Source: Aeromonas sobria
GTDB taxonomy: Bacteria > Pseudomonadota > Gammaproteobacteria > Enterobacterales > Aeromonadaceae
Assembly (NCBI RefSeq): GCF_000820145.1
Contig: NZ_CDBW01000017.1
Location: 186,001 to 250,000, forward strand
Direction: 5' to 3'
DNA: 64,000 nucleotides
In this document: one piece after another, positions 20,034 through 30,070 of the stretch
Numbering within the stretch: position 1 is the stretch's first letter
Layout of the letters: each line of letters opens with the position of its first letter
Made by a program: the position numbers and the translations under genes
Notes under the pieces: generated by a model
Seen by the model: only the letters and a program-made list of their open reading frames with translations
Database searches by the model: none
Told to the model about the DNA's origin: nothing

Positions 20034-22655
20034 ATGGGCAAATCACTGGTCATAGTGGAGTCTCCGGCCAAGGCCAAGACGATCAACAAATATCTGGGCA
20101 AGGACTACGTGGTGAAATCCAGCGTCGGTCATGTTCGCGATCTGCCCACCAGTGGCAGCGCCAGCACCGAGCCCAAGAAACCTGTCATTCGCGGCATCAA
20201 GTTGAGCGAAACCGAGAAGGCTGCCAAGGATCGCAAGGCTCTGTTCGCCCGGATGGGTATCAATCCGACCGCTGGCTGGCAGGCTAACTACCAGATTTTG
20301 CCCGGCAAGGAGAAGGTGGTCAGCGAGTTGCAAGCGTTGGCTGAAAAAGCTGACATCATCTATCTCGCAACCGACTTGGATAGAGAAGGAGAGGCGATCG
20401 CCTGGCACCTGCGCGAGATCATCGGAGGTGACGACAGCCGCTATAAGCGGGTGGTGTTCAACGAGATCACCAAGAGCGCCATCCAGGAGGCGTTTGCTCA
20501 GCCATCCGAGCTGAACATCCACCGTGTCAATGCCCAGCAGGCCCGTCGTTTCCTCGATCGGGTGGTGGGTTACATGGTCTCTCCGCTGTTGTGGAAGAAG
20601 CTGGCTCGCGGTCTTTCTGCGGGTCGAGTGCAGTCCGTAGCGGTGCGCCTCATCGTCGATAAAGAGCGTGAAATCAAGGCGTTCGTACCGGTCGAGTTTT
20701 GGGATCTTAATGCCGACCTGCTGACCGGTGAGCAGTCTGCCCTGCGTATGGAAGTGGTCAGCCGCAACGGCGCCGACTTCAAGCCGGTGACCCAGGCCGA
20801 GACCTTCGCTGCCGTGGCTGCCCTGGAAGGGGTCGATTACAAGGTAGTGAACCGGGAAGACAAGCCGACTGGCTCCAAGCCGTCCGCGCCGTTCATTACC
20901 TCCACCTTGCAGCAGGCGGCCTCTACCCGCCTGAGCTTCGGGGTGAAGAAGACCATGATGATGGCCCAGCGTCTCTATGAGGCGGGTTACATCACCTACA
21001 TGCGTACTGACTCCACCAACCTCAGCAAAGAGGCGGTCGAAGCGCTGCGTGAATACATTGGTGAGCAGTATGGCGCAGCCTATCTGCCCGCTGAACCGCT
21101 GCTCTATGGTGCCAAGGCGGGAGCCCAGGAAGCGCACGAGGCGATCCGTCCCTCCAGCGTGCTGGTCACGGCCGAAATGCTGGAAGGGATGGAACCGGAT
21201 GCCATGCGTCTGTACGATCTCATCTGGCGTCAGTTTGTCGCCTGTCAGATGACCCCGGCCCAGTACGACTCCTCTACCCTGACCGTCAAGGCCGGTGAGT
21301 TCGAGCTCAAGGCCCGTGGCCGTATCTTGCGCTTCGCTGGTTGGACCAAGGCGCTGCCGCCGATGGGTCGCAAAGGCGACGACAGCCAGCTGCCTGCGGT
21401 GACCGTGGGCGAGGTGTTGAAGCTGGTCCAGCTGGATCTGCGCCAGCACTTCACCAAGCCGCCTGCACGCTTTACCGAAGCGGCGCTGGTTCGCGAGCTG
21501 GAAAAACGTGGCATCGGCCGTCCTTCCACTTACGCCTCCATCATCTCCACTATCGTCGATCGTGGTTATGTGCGGGTCGAGAGCCGCCGCTTCTTCGCCG
21601 AGAAGATGGGTGAGATTGTCACCGATCGTCTGGTGGAAAACTTCGTCGAGCTGATGAACTACGAGTTCACCGCCAAGATGGAAGACAAGCTCGATGGCGT
21701 TGCTGAAGGGAGCCTGGAGTGGAAGCAGGTGCTGGACAGCTTCTACGCCGAGTTTACTCAAGAGCTGGAAAAAGCGGACAAGCCATCAGAAGAGGGAGGC
21801 ATGCGTGCCAACCAGATGGTGATGACCGATATAGATTGCCCGGATTGCAGCCGCAAGATGGGGATCCGTACCGCCACTACCGGTGTGTTCCTCGGCTGCT
21901 CCGGTTATGCCCTGCCGCCGAAAGAGCGTTGCAAGAAGACTATCAACCTGGTCTCCGCCGACGAGTTTGTCTCCACCACCGACGGGGATGAGGCCGAAAC
22001 CGAAGCGCTGCGCGCCAAGCACCGCTGCGAAGTCTGCGGCACCGCGATGGATGCCTACATCATCGATGACAGCCGCAAGCTGCACGTCTGTGGTCGCAAC
22101 CCTGACTGCGATGGCTACGAAATCGAAAAAGGCCAGTTCAAGCTCAAGGGCTACGAAGGGCCGAGCATCGAGTGCGACCGTTGCGGCAGCGAGATGCAGC
22201 TCAAGAACGGCCGTTTCGGCAAGTACATGGGTTGCACCAACGAAACCTGCAAGAACACCCGCAAGATCCTGAAAAACGGCGACATCGCACCGCCGAAAGA
22301 GGATCCGGTGCCGCTGCCTGAGCTCAAGTGCACCCAGTCCGATGCTTACTTCGTGCTGCGTGACGGTGCGGCCGGTCTGTTCCTGGCGGCCAGCAACTTC
22401 CCCAAATCCCGCGAGACTCGCGCGCCGCTGGTGGAAGAGCTGCAACGCTTCAAGGATCGCATCTCGGCCAAGCACAAGTATCTGGCCGGTGCCCCGCTCA
22501 CCGATCCGGATGGCAACCCCGCCATCGTGCGCTTCAGTCGCAAGACCAAGGAGCAGTACGTGATGAGCGAGGTTAACGGCAAGGCGACTGGCTGGACCGC
22601 GCACTACGACAACGGCACCTGGCAACAGAGCTTGCCCAAGCCGAAGAAGGCGTGA
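20034..22655 (+). CDS. topA: DNA topoisomerase I
   Basis: 873 residues starting [20 protein letters not shown]. Toprim domain with E9 region and the D-x-D-x-E motif ([10 protein letters not shown]). The active-site tyrosine is Y322 in [10 protein letters not shown]. Three C-terminal zinc-ribbon regions carry CPDC, CEVC and CDRCG cysteine sets. It relaxes negative supercoils by a type IA mechanism. The frame extends upstream to 19911, but family alignment and an ATG preceded by AGGATAA place the start at 20034. The 230 bases before it are AT-rich and should hold the promoter. Confidence 0.97.
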   Translation: MGKSLVIVESPAKAKTINKYLGKDYVVKSSVGHVRDLPTSGSASTEPKKPVIRGIKLSETEKAAKDRKALFARMGINPTAGWQANYQILPGKEKVVSELQALAEKADIIYLATDLDREGEAIAWHLREIIGGDDSRYKRVVFNEITKSAIQEAFAQPSELNIHRVNAQQARRFLDRVVGYMVSPLLWKKLARGLSAGRVQSVAVRLIVDKEREIKAFVPVEFWDLNADLLTGEQSALRMEVVSRNGADFKPVTQAETFAAVAALEGVDYKVVNREDKPTGSKPSAPFITSTLQQAASTRLSFGVKKTMMMAQRLYEAGYITYMRTDSTNLSKEAVEALREYIGEQYGAAYLPAEPLLYGAKAGAQEAHEAIRPSSVLVTAEMLEGMEPDAMRLYDLIWRQFVACQMTPAQYDSSTLTVKAGEFELKARGRILRFAGWTKALPPMGRKGDDSQLPAVTVGEVLKLVQLDLRQHFTKPPARFTEAALVRELEKRGIGRPSTYASIISTIVDRGYVRVESRRFFAEKMGEIVTDRLVENFVELMNYEFTAKMEDKLDGVAEGSLEWKQVLDSFYAEFTQELEKADKPSEEGGMRANQMVMTDIDCPDCSRKMGIRTATTGVFLGCSGYALPPKERCKKTINLVSADEFVSTTDGDEAETEALRAKHRCEVCGTAMDAYIIDDSRKLHVCGRNPDCDGYEIEKGQFKLKGYEGPSIECDRCGSEMQLKNGRFGKYMGCTNETCKNTRKILKNGDIAPPKEDPVPLPELKCTQSDAYFVLRDGAAGLFLAASNFPKSRETRAPLVEELQRFKDRISAKHKYLAGAPLTDPDGNPAIVRFSRKTKEQYVMSEVNGKATGWTAHYDNGTWQQSLPKPKKA

Positions 22656-22657
22656 TG

Positions 22658-22685
22658 AAAAGAGGCCCCGACAAGGGGCCTCTTT
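22658..22685 (+). terminator. Rho-independent terminator after topA
   Basis: AAAAGAGGCCCC-GACA-GGGGCCTCTTT. Confidence 0.92.
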
Positions 22686-22763
22686 GCTTATGGATAGCGG
22701 TATACTGAGACAGCTGCAAGGAGTGCAGCTGTCGTCAATCGCGAAGTACACAAGGAGGTTGAG

Positions 22764-22928
22764 ATGGAGATTAACGAGATCCGGCCGGGCATGAGCTGCA
22801 TGACTCGGGAAGGGGCGGCCTATGTGCTGGAGGTGGACCGGCAGAGCCTGCTGGTGCTGCTGCAGCGTGAGGACGAGACCATACCGGTGCAGGTGCGCAG
22901 CGACGAGATCCTGGCGCCGCTGGAGTGA
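22764..22928 (+). CDS. Small conserved-looking protein of unknown function (54 residues)
   Basis: ATG at 22764 with a near-perfect AAGGAGG five to six bases upstream and a TGA at 22926. The product begins MEINEIRPGMSCMTREGAAY and is predicted to be a small beta-rich cytoplasmic protein. The codons have strong C/G third positions like neighbouring genes. The opening resembles the N-terminal KOW-like start of EF-P-type proteins (I-R-P-G-M), but the rest is too short for EF-P. It has its own space between the topA terminator and the ATL gene. Confidence 0.7.
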   Translation: MEINEIRPGMSCMTREGAAYVLEVDRQSLLVLLQREDETIPVQVRSDEILAPLE

Positions 22929-22944
22929 TCCGGCAGTGACCCCC

Positions 22945-23289
22945 TCAAAACGGCAGTAGAAAAAGCAGCTCGGCCAAGTCGGGCTGCCATTGCCACTCCT
23001 TCATGCTGATCCGCCCGCCGATCACCGGTACCCCCTCTTGTTGCAATCGTCCCGTCTGCTCGGCAAAGCCTTGCGACCCTTTGGGTAACGAGATAGTGCC
23101 CGCGGCGCCCAATACCCGATGCCACGGCAGTACCTTGTCGGTTTCCCGCAATACCTTGCCCACCAGTCTTGCCCGTCCGGGCAGCCCGGCCAGATCGGCC
23201 ACCTGACCATAACTGACTACCTTGCCCGCCGGGATCAGGGCGATGATCGCCTCGATTCTTGCCACTTTTTCATGGGAGGGGTGAAACAT
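22945..23289 (-). CDS. ATL (alkyltransferase-like) DNA-damage recognition protein
   Basis: 114 residues, the size of the DNA-binding MGMT domain alone. The alkyl-acceptor motif PCHRV of O6-alkylguanine transferases is PWHRV here (W56). That is the defining change of ATL proteins, which bind O6-alkylguanine and hand it to nucleotide excision repair instead of removing the alkyl group. The wedge region SYGQVADLAGLPGRAR is intact. Transcribed opposite to topA. Confidence 0.93.
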   Translation of the reverse strand: MFHPSHEKVARIEAIIALIPAGKVVSYGQVADLAGLPGRARLVGKVLRETDKVLPWHRVLGAAGTISLPKGSQGFAEQTGRLQQEGVPVIGGRISMKEWQWQPDLAELLFLLPF

Positions 23290-23403
23290 GGATGCCTGTT
23301 ATTACGGTGGTACGGATGGGCCATTGTGGCCTCTTGGCGGGGCCGCGAGCAAGAGTGCGGGGAGGGGGCGTAATATCGGACATCAGGGCTGGCGGGGGCT
23401 GAA

Positions 23404-23430
23404 ATGAAAAAAGGCGGCCAAGCGGCCGCC
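23404..23430 (-). terminator. Terminator of the chitin-oligosaccharide operon
   Basis: GGCGGCC/GGCCGCC stem followed on the minus strand by TTTTTTC, 15 bases past the stop of the last operon gene. Confidence 0.88.
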
Positions 23431-23444
23431 AAATAGAGACAACA

Positions 23445-25325
23445 TTACCTCTGTGGCATCCGGTAGCGCACCTGCAACTGATCGAGGATCTGCAGCTGGC
23501 CCGGCAGGCGGGCGGCGAAGTGATCCCAGCCCTTGTGGGCAGGATCGCTCCAGGCCACCTCGGCCGTGGCCAGCATGCGCGGGAACAACATGTAGTCGAG
23601 ACGATCACGAGAGGTGATCAATTCTGACCACAAGGGGCTCAACACCCCGAGGATGTTATCGTTGGCATGGAAATCGGCTGGCGCAGGATCGCAAGCATAG
23701 ACCTGCTCCAGATTGAGGGTCCCCGCCCAGTAGAGGCCGGGTTCATGAATGTCCTGGCTCCAGGCCAGATCCAGATAGAGAGACTGGGCGGGCGCCATCA
23801 CCACCGGATAACCGGCTGCAGCAGCATCCAGCCCCGCCTGGAAGCTGGTCCAGGCACAGACGGCGGCGTTGCGGCTCACCTTGTCGCCGTGCAGGATCTC
23901 CTCCCAGCCGATCATCCGCTTGCCCTTGTCGGCCAGATAACGCTGGCAGTGGCGCAGCAGATGGCCCTGCAGCTCGCGGCAGTCGGAGTAGCCCTGTTCG
24001 GCCATCAGCTGCTGGCAGGCGGGGCTGTCGGTCCAGACCCCGGTCGGCACCTCGTCACCCCCCATGTGGATCTGCGGGCCGGGGAAGAGCTCGCACACCT
24101 CGTCCAGCACCGCCTCCAGAAAGCGGTAGGTGCCGGGCAGGGCGGGGTTGAGCACGTTGTCATCGAAATGCTGGACCGAGAGGTAGCGGGAGTGATCCGC
24201 CGCCTCCACCAGCAGCTCCGGCAGCGCCTTGATGGCGGCGTGGCAGTGGCCCGGAATGTCGATCTCGGGAATGACGGTAATGCCGAGCTCACCGGCATAG
24301 CTCACCAGCTCCTTCACCTCGCTCTGGGTGTAGTAGCCGCCATAGGGTTCGGCGCCGCCGCTGAGCTGGGGGCCGATCGCCAGATCGTGGCCGCGCCAGG
24401 CGCCCACGTCGGTCAGTGCAGGGAAGGCCTTGATCTCGATCCGCCACCCCTCGTCATCGGTCAGATGCCAGTGGAAGCGGTTGAACTTGTAGAGGCTCAT
24501 CAGTTTGAGCAGGCGCTTGATGGTTGCCGGGTTGTGGAAGTGGCGGGCGCAGTCGAGAAAAATGCCGCGAAAACCGAAGCGCGGGGCATCCTCCAGCGTG
24601 ACGCAGGGCAGGCTTTCGCCATGTTGCAGATACCACTGGGCCAGAGTCACCAGCCCGTGGCGCCAGCCCGCTTCGTCGGCGGCGGCAATCACCACCTCCT
24701 GCGGCGTGATGGTGAGATGGTAGGCTTCGGGGGCCAGTTTGGCCTCGGTCAGCCGGATTTCAGCGTCGTGATCCTGCTCCAGCGCCAGCGATGTCAGCTC
24801 GTTGAAGTGGGCCAGCAGCTTCGGCACATCGCGGGGGGCGCTGACATGGGCCCGTTCGGCCAGTCGGAAGTTCCCCTCCAGCAGCACCAGATGGGCTGGT
24901 TGCGGCACTATGCCGTAGAGAGGTTCGTCGCACTGGGGGTCGACCTCAGGCAGGTCGGGGCGGGTGACCGGCGGGTTTTCCAGCCCGAGCTCCTGCGCTG
25001 CCAGCGTCACCGGCAGCAGCTGGGCGCCGGTAGTGGCTTCCGGCAAGCTGAGAAAGAACCCCTGCGGCATGTCGGAGAGCTTCTTGATGGGGGTCTGGCG
25101 GCAGCAAAAGCGCAGCTCGCAGCTGCCAGCGTTCGGGACAATCACTTTGTAGCTGCCGCTTTGGCGCTCCAGCTCGCCCCCTTGCAAAGAGTCGGGGTCG
25201 ATATGGCGGGCCAGACAGAAGTGCAGCTTCCACCGGGTGCCCGGCAAGCTGGACAAGGCGAAGGTGAACCAGACATCCTCGGCGTCACGTCGGGCGACCT
25301 GGGTGTGGATCAGGGGTGTAGACAT
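23445..25325 (-). CDS. Beta-N-acetylhexosaminidase, GH20
   Basis: 626 residues with no signal peptide, so a cytoplasmic enzyme. N-terminal beta domain (1-230), then the GH20 barrel with R-G-I-F-L-D-C-A-R-H-F at its start, HWHLTDDEGWRIE, and the catalytic D-E pair in HMGGDEVPTG. It hydrolyses N,N'-diacetylchitobiose and longer imported oligomers to GlcNAc. Its start overlaps the end of the kinase gene by 16 bases, and it is the last gene of the operon. Confidence 0.93.
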   Translation of the reverse strand: MSTPLIHTQVARRDAEDVWFTFALSSLPGTRWKLHFCLARHIDPDSLQGGELERQSGSYKVIVPNAGSCELRFCCRQTPIKKLSDMPQGFFLSLPEATTGAQLLPVTLAAQELGLENPPVTRPDLPEVDPQCDEPLYGIVPQPAHLVLLEGNFRLAERAHVSAPRDVPKLLAHFNELTSLALEQDHDAEIRLTEAKLAPEAYHLTITPQEVVIAAADEAGWRHGLVTLAQWYLQHGESLPCVTLEDAPRFGFRGIFLDCARHFHNPATIKRLLKLMSLYKFNRFHWHLTDDEGWRIEIKAFPALTDVGAWRGHDLAIGPQLSGGAEPYGGYYTQSEVKELVSYAGELGITVIPEIDIPGHCHAAIKALPELLVEAADHSRYLSVQHFDDNVLNPALPGTYRFLEAVLDEVCELFPGPQIHMGGDEVPTGVWTDSPACQQLMAEQGYSDCRELQGHLLRHCQRYLADKGKRMIGWEEILHGDKVSRNAAVCAWTSFQAGLDAAAAGYPVVMAPAQSLYLDLAWSQDIHEPGLYWAGTLNLEQVYACDPAPADFHANDNILGVLSPLWSELITSRDRLDYMLFPRMLATAEVAWSDPAHKGWDHFAARLPGQLQILDQLQVRYRMPQR

Positions 25326-26182
25326 GGAAAATCCTCTGATTGGGCAAACAGGATGGCACCATCGAGCGCATCTGCCTGGGGGGGGATCAGGTTGAGCTGG
25401 CCGAGACGGGGAGCGAGGCGGGTGCCAATTCCCCCCAGCAGGGCGATTTGTCTGGCACCGAGCTGGGTCATCCCCTCCAGCAGGATCCGCAGCTGTTCGC
25501 AGGTTTCGTCCAGCAGCTGGTTGGCGAGCTCGTCACCATCACTGGCGGCATCGAACACCCAGGGGGCAAAGTGGCCATAGTCCGCCGGAATGGCGCGGGC
25601 GGCCCAGCGCACCACCTCCGCCTGATCCCGCTTGAAGCGATCAAGCAGCCGCACCGCCAGCGTGCTGGGGGGCAGAATGCCGTCGTGGCAGAGCAGGGAT
25701 TGCTGGATGGCGCGCAGCCCCAGCCAGGCGCCGCTGCCTATGTCTGAAATAGGGAAGCCGCGGCCGGAGCAGGTGCGGATCTGCCCCTCCTGATAGACCA
25801 GCCCCGCTGAACCGGTACCGGCGATCAGAATGGCTCCTTCACGGCCACCAAAGGCGCCGAGGCAGGCACCGAAGGCATCGGAGGTGAGCCTGACGCTGGC
25901 AAAGGGGAAGGGCATCTCGAGCAGGGCGTGGTAGCAGTCGGCCAGCTCGGCGGAGGCGAGCGCCAGTCCGACCCCCATCTGCTGTTCGCACTCTATTCCG
26001 AGCCCGGCCGTGATCCGGGCGCTGGCAATGGCGGCCAGCACATTGGCGTGGGCATGGGCAATACCCAGCTCCAGATTGGAGCCGGCAGCGCGCCCTTCAC
26101 CGAGCAGCTTGCCCGCTCGATCCCGAATGCGGGCGCGGGTGTGAGTACCTCCGCCATCGACGCCGACCCAGTACTCAATCAT
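25310..26182 (-). CDS. N-acetylglucosamine kinase (BadF/BadG family)
   Basis: 290 residues from an ATG at 26182 (MIEYWVGVDGGGTHTRARIR). The ASKHA phosphate-1 loop D-G-G-G-T-H-T and the GTGSAGL phosphate-2 motif are visible. By family and context it phosphorylates GlcNAc released in the cytoplasm by the GH20 enzyme. It overlaps the GH9 stop by eight bases, indicating translational coupling. In V. cholerae the equivalent gene is the GspK-type GlcNAc kinase of the chitobiose operon. Confidence 0.9.
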   Translation of the reverse strand: MIEYWVGVDGGGTHTRARIRDRAGKLLGEGRAAGSNLELGIAHAHANVLAAIASARITAGLGIECEQQMGVGLALASAELADCYHALLEMPFPFASVRLTSDAFGACLGAFGGREGAILIAGTGSAGLVYQEGQIRTCSGRGFPISDIGSGAWLGLRAIQQSLLCHDGILPPSTLAVRLLDRFKRDQAEVVRWAARAIPADYGHFAPWVFDAASDGDELANQLLDETCEQLRILLEGMTQLGARQIALLGGIGTRLAPRLGQLNLIPPQADALDGAILFAQSEDFPCLHP

Positions 26183-27932
26183 GGCGACCTCCCTGCTCAT
26201 TTCGATCACTCAGGGCATTTTGCCAACTGATGGCCAGTGCAAACCAGGCGGCGTGGGGGATCCACTGCTCACCCCAGCGCCAGTTCTGATCCAGCCGATC
26301 CTTGTACTCCTGCGGGATAAAGGCCACCTCATTTTCGTCATCGAATCCGGCAGTGATGCCGTTGCAGATGCCCCCCTGCGCGTTGGGATAACCGGCGGTA
26401 TAGGCGGGGTTGTTGATGCCGTGGCCCGCCAGCATGCAGGTGTTGAACGGGTTTTGCCCGAGGATCCAGTCGAGCTGGCGCTGGCCGTAAACCATCAGCG
26501 GCTGGCTCTGGCGGGGGAAGTGGCGGGCGGCGGCAAAGGCCATGGTCGCCAGCGACGCGAGGCGGGCGTTCTCCCCCTGCCACCAGTAACCGGATTCGTT
26601 GTGGTGGGGGATAAAGAAGCTGACGCGCGGCGCTTCATCCACCCCTTTCACATATTGGCGGGCGAGAGAGAAGGGGTTGCCCGCTCGGGCGGTCAGCGCC
26701 AGCTCGGCGGCCAGTGCCTGCTCCACCACGGTTTGTGCCCGGGCCTTGTGCCCCTGATCCGGCTCTACGCCTAGATATTCCAGCAGCGCCAGCACCGGCA
26801 GACCCGCTTCGGCGGCGTGATAGTAGGGGCGCGAGCCATCCTCGTTGGCCGACCAGTAGTGACCCAGCTCCGGATGAGGGTGCTGGCGGGCGCAGAGCTT
26901 GCTGGCGCGGGCTCTCGCCTCGGCCAGCCACTCGCAGCCGAAGGTGCGGGTCAGCTCCACCGCCGCCAGCAGGGCGCAGTAGTCGTCGATGATGTTCTCG
27001 CAACCATCGTCCAGATAGGCGAGGTTGTGCTCGTACAGGTGCTGGTAGCCGCGTTTGGCCGCCTCGGCATAGCGGCTGGCATCGAAGTCGCCGCTGACGC
27101 TCTCGCGGGCGGCGCGGGCCAGCGCGGCGATGGCCATGCCACCCCCTTGGCGGAAACCGGCCTGCCAGTTTGCGGATTTGATCCCCTGCTGGGTGGCATA
27201 GGCGCACAGCTCGCGCTGGGCGGGGTCCTTGCTCCACTTGTCGAACAGGGTCATGAAGAAGAAGCCCGACTCATCCTGCATCCGGCAGAGGAAATCGGCG
27301 CCATGCAGCGCCTCGTCATTGAGCCGCTTGCAGAGGTTCACTCCGTCGATATCGCGGCGTGGCGCCAGCAGTTCGCGGCATTTGAGCAGGGCCCACACTA
27401 CCATGGGGGTCTGCTGGGGATTGAGGTAGTTGGCGTAGGAGAGGTGGCTCAGGTATTTGCTCATGTCGCCGCTGGCATCGAACCAGCCGCCGTGCACATC
27501 TTTGTGCTGGTCGGTACCAAACAGGCGGGCGCTGCGGTCGGCCCGATCGAAGGTGCCGCTGGCGCGCTGGCCCTTGAAGTAGTGAATGACGTCGGAGAGG
27601 CAGCGACTGGCCAGCAGATCCTGGCCGATGGCAAAGTGGGTAGAGCGGACAATGCGCTGCTCCGTAGCGGCTGCGCCTATGGGGGCAGTGATCGCCTCTA
27701 GCCGATAGTGGCCGGGCTCCTTGAATGCGGAGAAGTCGGCACGCCAGTAAGCGCGGCCCTGCCAGCCGGGGACACTGCCAGCCGCTTGTAGCGGGGTTTC
27801 AAACAGGATCTGGCCATCATCCTGGCGCAGCAGCCTGACATAGCCGCCGAGATCATGGGCGGGGGAGGTTTGCAGCAGGGCTACCTTGTGCCCGTCGCAC
27901 TCGTAGCCCACTTGATTGATCAAGAGTTCCAT
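26175..27932 (-). CDS. GH9-family glycosidase of the chitin operon
   Basis: 585 residues from the ATG at 27932 (MELLINQVGYECDGHK). An N-terminal Ig-like CelD domain (1-100) precedes an (alpha/alpha)6 barrel with GWFDASGDMSKY (catalytic Asp region) and NPFNTCMLAGHGINNP. No signal peptide, so cytoplasmic. Homologues in vibrio chitobiose operons are labelled endoglucanase-like but act on glucosamine-containing oligomers; that role is inferred from the operon. Two extra codons separate the upstream hairpin region from its SD sequence. Confidence 0.88.
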   Translation of the reverse strand: MELLINQVGYECDGHKVALLQTSPAHDLGGYVRLLRQDDGQILFETPLQAAGSVPGWQGRAYWRADFSAFKEPGHYRLEAITAPIGAAATEQRIVRSTHFAIGQDLLASRCLSDVIHYFKGQRASGTFDRADRSARLFGTDQHKDVHGGWFDASGDMSKYLSHLSYANYLNPQQTPMVVWALLKCRELLAPRRDIDGVNLCKRLNDEALHGADFLCRMQDESGFFFMTLFDKWSKDPAQRELCAYATQQGIKSANWQAGFRQGGGMAIAALARAARESVSGDFDASRYAEAAKRGYQHLYEHNLAYLDDGCENIIDDYCALLAAVELTRTFGCEWLAEARARASKLCARQHPHPELGHYWSANEDGSRPYYHAAEAGLPVLALLEYLGVEPDQGHKARAQTVVEQALAAELALTARAGNPFSLARQYVKGVDEAPRVSFFIPHHNESGYWWQGENARLASLATMAFAAARHFPRQSQPLMVYGQRQLDWILGQNPFNTCMLAGHGINNPAYTAGYPNAQGGICNGITAGFDDENEVAFIPQEYKDRLDQNWRWGEQWIPHAAWFALAISWQNALSDRNEQGGRHD

Positions 27933-28008
27933 CAAGGTATTACTCCTGTGGTTCACCGACGAACGGTGAGGCACATCACGGGGCTGTGGCTACCCCGTAT
28001 CGAGGCAT

Positions 28009-28030
28009 GGCCGGACAAGGCTGTCCGGCC
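28009..28030. other. Intra-operon hairpin between transport and hydrolase genes
   Basis: GGCCGGAC-AAGGCT-GTCCGGCC, without a T-run, in the 114-base gap between the last ATPase and the GH9 gene. It could protect or process the mRNA and set different expression levels for the two halves of the operon. Confidence 0.5.
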
Positions 28031-28046
28031 GGTATAAGGCTCACCA

Positions 28047-29048
28047 TCACTCGTAGAGGTAGCAGCGCACGAAGTGGTTGTCGGCAAGCTTGGTGATAGC
28101 AGGCAGGCTCTCCTTGCAGCGGGGCATCGCCTGATTGCAGCGTCCGGCAAACGGGCAACCGCAGGATTCCGGCGTCCAGAGCGGGATCTCCCCCCTGCGG
28201 CCACCCTCCAGCTCGGCGTGGATGCTCTTCTCGGGGTCGGGCACCGCCGAGATGAGCAGCTGGGTGTAGGGGTGCTGCGGGTGGTGCAGGATCTCGTCCA
28301 CCTCGCCCCACTCCACCATGTGCCCCACATACATTACCGCCAGATCTTCCGCCACATAGCGGGCGGTGGCGATGTCGTGGGTGATGTAGAGCATGGAGAC
28401 CCCCAGCTCGTTCTTCATCTGCTCCATCAGGTTGAGGATGCCGATGCGAATGGAGACGTCGAGCATGGAGGTGGGCTCGTCCGCCAGCACCACTTCCGCC
28501 TCCACCGCCAGATTGCGGGCGATGTTGACCCGCTGGCGCTGGCCGCCGGAGAGCTGGTGCGGATACTTGGCCGCCGTTGCCTTGGCGGGGGTCAACCCCA
28601 CCTTCTCCAGCAGGGAGTAAACCATCTCCGGCAGATCTTTTTTATCGATCACCTTGCTGTGCAGCAGCAGGGGGCGGGCGATGTGGTGGTAGATGGTGTG
28701 GGTCGGGTTCAATGAACCGAACGGATCTTGCCACACCATCTGCACGCTCTGGCGATAGTCCAGCAGGGCGGTGCCCTTGTTGAACTCCTCCAGATCATGG
28801 CCGCGATAGAGAATGCGCCCGGCACTGAGCTTGTACATCTTGGCGATGATCTTGGCGATGGTGCTCTTGCCGGAGCCTGACTCCCCGACCACCGCCAGGG
28901 CGCGGCCCCGGTGCAGGTTGAAGGTGATGTCGGAGAGGGCCCGCATCTTGCCACTCTTGATGGCATTGGAGTTGATGGGGAAGTCCTTGTAGAGGTGCTG
29001 GACTTCGATGATGGGTGCATCGGTTTTGGCGATTTGCATGACAGACAT
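28047..29048 (-). CDS. Chitin-oligosaccharide ABC transporter ATPase (OppF/DppF type)
   Basis: 333 residues. Walker A GESGSGKST, signature LSGGQRQRVNIAR, Walker B VVLADEPTS, H-loop ITHD, and a C-terminal oligopeptide/dipeptide-type extension with a cysteine set (CGCPFAGRCNQAMPRC) that may hold an Fe-S cluster. It pairs with the ATPase at 29051 to energise uptake of (GlcNAc)n by the two permeases. The next gene's stop lies three bases upstream. Confidence 0.92.
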   Translation of the reverse strand: MSVMQIAKTDAPIIEVQHLYKDFPINSNAIKSGKMRALSDITFNLHRGRALAVVGESGSGKSTIAKIIAKMYKLSAGRILYRGHDLEEFNKGTALLDYRQSVQMVWQDPFGSLNPTHTIYHHIARPLLLHSKVIDKKDLPEMVYSLLEKVGLTPAKATAAKYPHQLSGGQRQRVNIARNLAVEAEVVLADEPTSMLDVSIRIGILNLMEQMKNELGVSMLYITHDIATARYVAEDLAVMYVGHMVEWGEVDEILHHPQHPYTQLLISAVPDPEKSIHAELEGGRRGEIPLWTPESCGCPFAGRCNQAMPRCKESLPAITKLADNHFVRCYLYE

Positions 29049-29050
29049 CC

Positions 29051-30070
29051 TTAACAGCCAGCGGCCTTGTCCAGATAGATCACGGAATCTTGTTGCAGCC
29101 CCTGCTCTTCATAGAGGTGGCAGGCGGTCTGTTGCCCGGGGCGGATCTCGGCCAATTGGGTGTACTCCTGACGGCAGCGATCGTGCACCTTGTTGCAGCG
29201 AGCTTGAAAGCGGCAGCCGACCGGCACCTCCAGCAGGTTGAGCGGGGTGCCGGGGATCCCTTCCAGCACGGTTTTCGGGCCGTGCAGGGGCGGGAAGGAG
29301 TTGCCGAGCCCCTTGGTATAGGGGTGCAGTGGCGCGGTCAGGATCGCCTTGGAGGGGGCAACCTCAATCAGTTCACCCGCATACATGATGCCGATGCGAT
29401 CGCAAAACTCCACCATCAAGGAGAGGTCGTGGGTGATGAACAGAATGGAGAAGTTGAACTTCTCTTTCAGGGCGTAGACCTTCTGCAGGATCTCCCGCTG
29501 CACCACCACATCCAGCGCCGTGGTCGGCTCGTCCATGATCAGCAGCTCTGGGTTGAGCGCCATGGCGATGGCGATCACCAGCCGCTGGCGCATGCCGCCG
29601 GAGAACTGGTGCGGGTAATCCTTGAGCCGGCTCGGATGGATGTCGACGATGGTCAACAACTCCTGAGCGCGTTTAATGGCCTCGTAGCGGGTCATGCCGG
29701 GGTTGTGGGCCAACAGCACGTCGCAGAACTGCTCCTCCATCCGCAGCACCGGGTTCAAGGCGTTCATGGCGGACTGGAACACCACCGACACCTGTTGCCA
29801 GCGGTAGGAGCGCAGCCGCTCCTCGTTGTAGTGGAGGATGTTCTCGCCCTTGAACAGGATCTCGCCGCCGCTGATGTAGGCGGGCGGCTTGTGCAGCCGG
29901 GCCACCGAGAAGGCGACGGTGGATTTGCCGCAGCCCGACTCACCGGCGAGACCGAAGATCTCGCCCTGTCTGATATCGAAGCTCACCGAGTTGACGGCGC
30001 GCACGTCGCCATTTTCGGTGATGTAGTCGACGCAAAGATTGCGTACTGACAGCAGGGGATGCTTGTTCAT
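29051..30070 (-). CDS. Chitin-oligosaccharide ABC transporter ATPase (OppD/DppD type)
   Basis: 339 residues from [16 protein letters not shown] at 30070; the longer frame to 30250 lies in the permease gene. Walker [10 protein letters not shown], signature [12 protein letters not shown], Walker [10 protein letters not shown], and the oligopeptide-type C-terminal domain with CRFQARC...C. The start overlaps the permease stop by four bases (ATGA). Confidence 0.92.
   Translation of the reverse strand: MNKHPLLSVRNLCVDYITENGDVRAVNSVSFDIRQGEIFGLAGESGCGKSTVAFSVARLHKPPAYISGGEILFKGENILHYNEERLRSYRWQQVSVVFQSAMNALNPVLRMEEQFCDVLLAHNPGMTRYEAIKRAQELLTIVDIHPSRLKDYPHQFSGGMRQRLVIAIAMALNPELLIMDEPTTALDVVVQREILQKVYALKEKFNFSILFITHDLSLMVEFCDRIGIMYAGELIEVAPSKAILTAPLHPYTKGLGNSFPPLHGPKTVLEGIPGTPLNLLEVPVGCRFQARCNKVHDRCRQEYTQLAEIRPGQQTACHLYEEQGLQQDSVIYLDKAAGC

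Noticed and set aside
20043..21761. A 572-codon open frame opposite topA
   Set aside because: Antisense shadow of a well-conserved gene; no ribosome-binding site or family.
23667..25580. A 637-codon open frame opposite the GH20 and kinase genes
   Set aside because: Spans two real genes on the other strand and has shadow-type composition.
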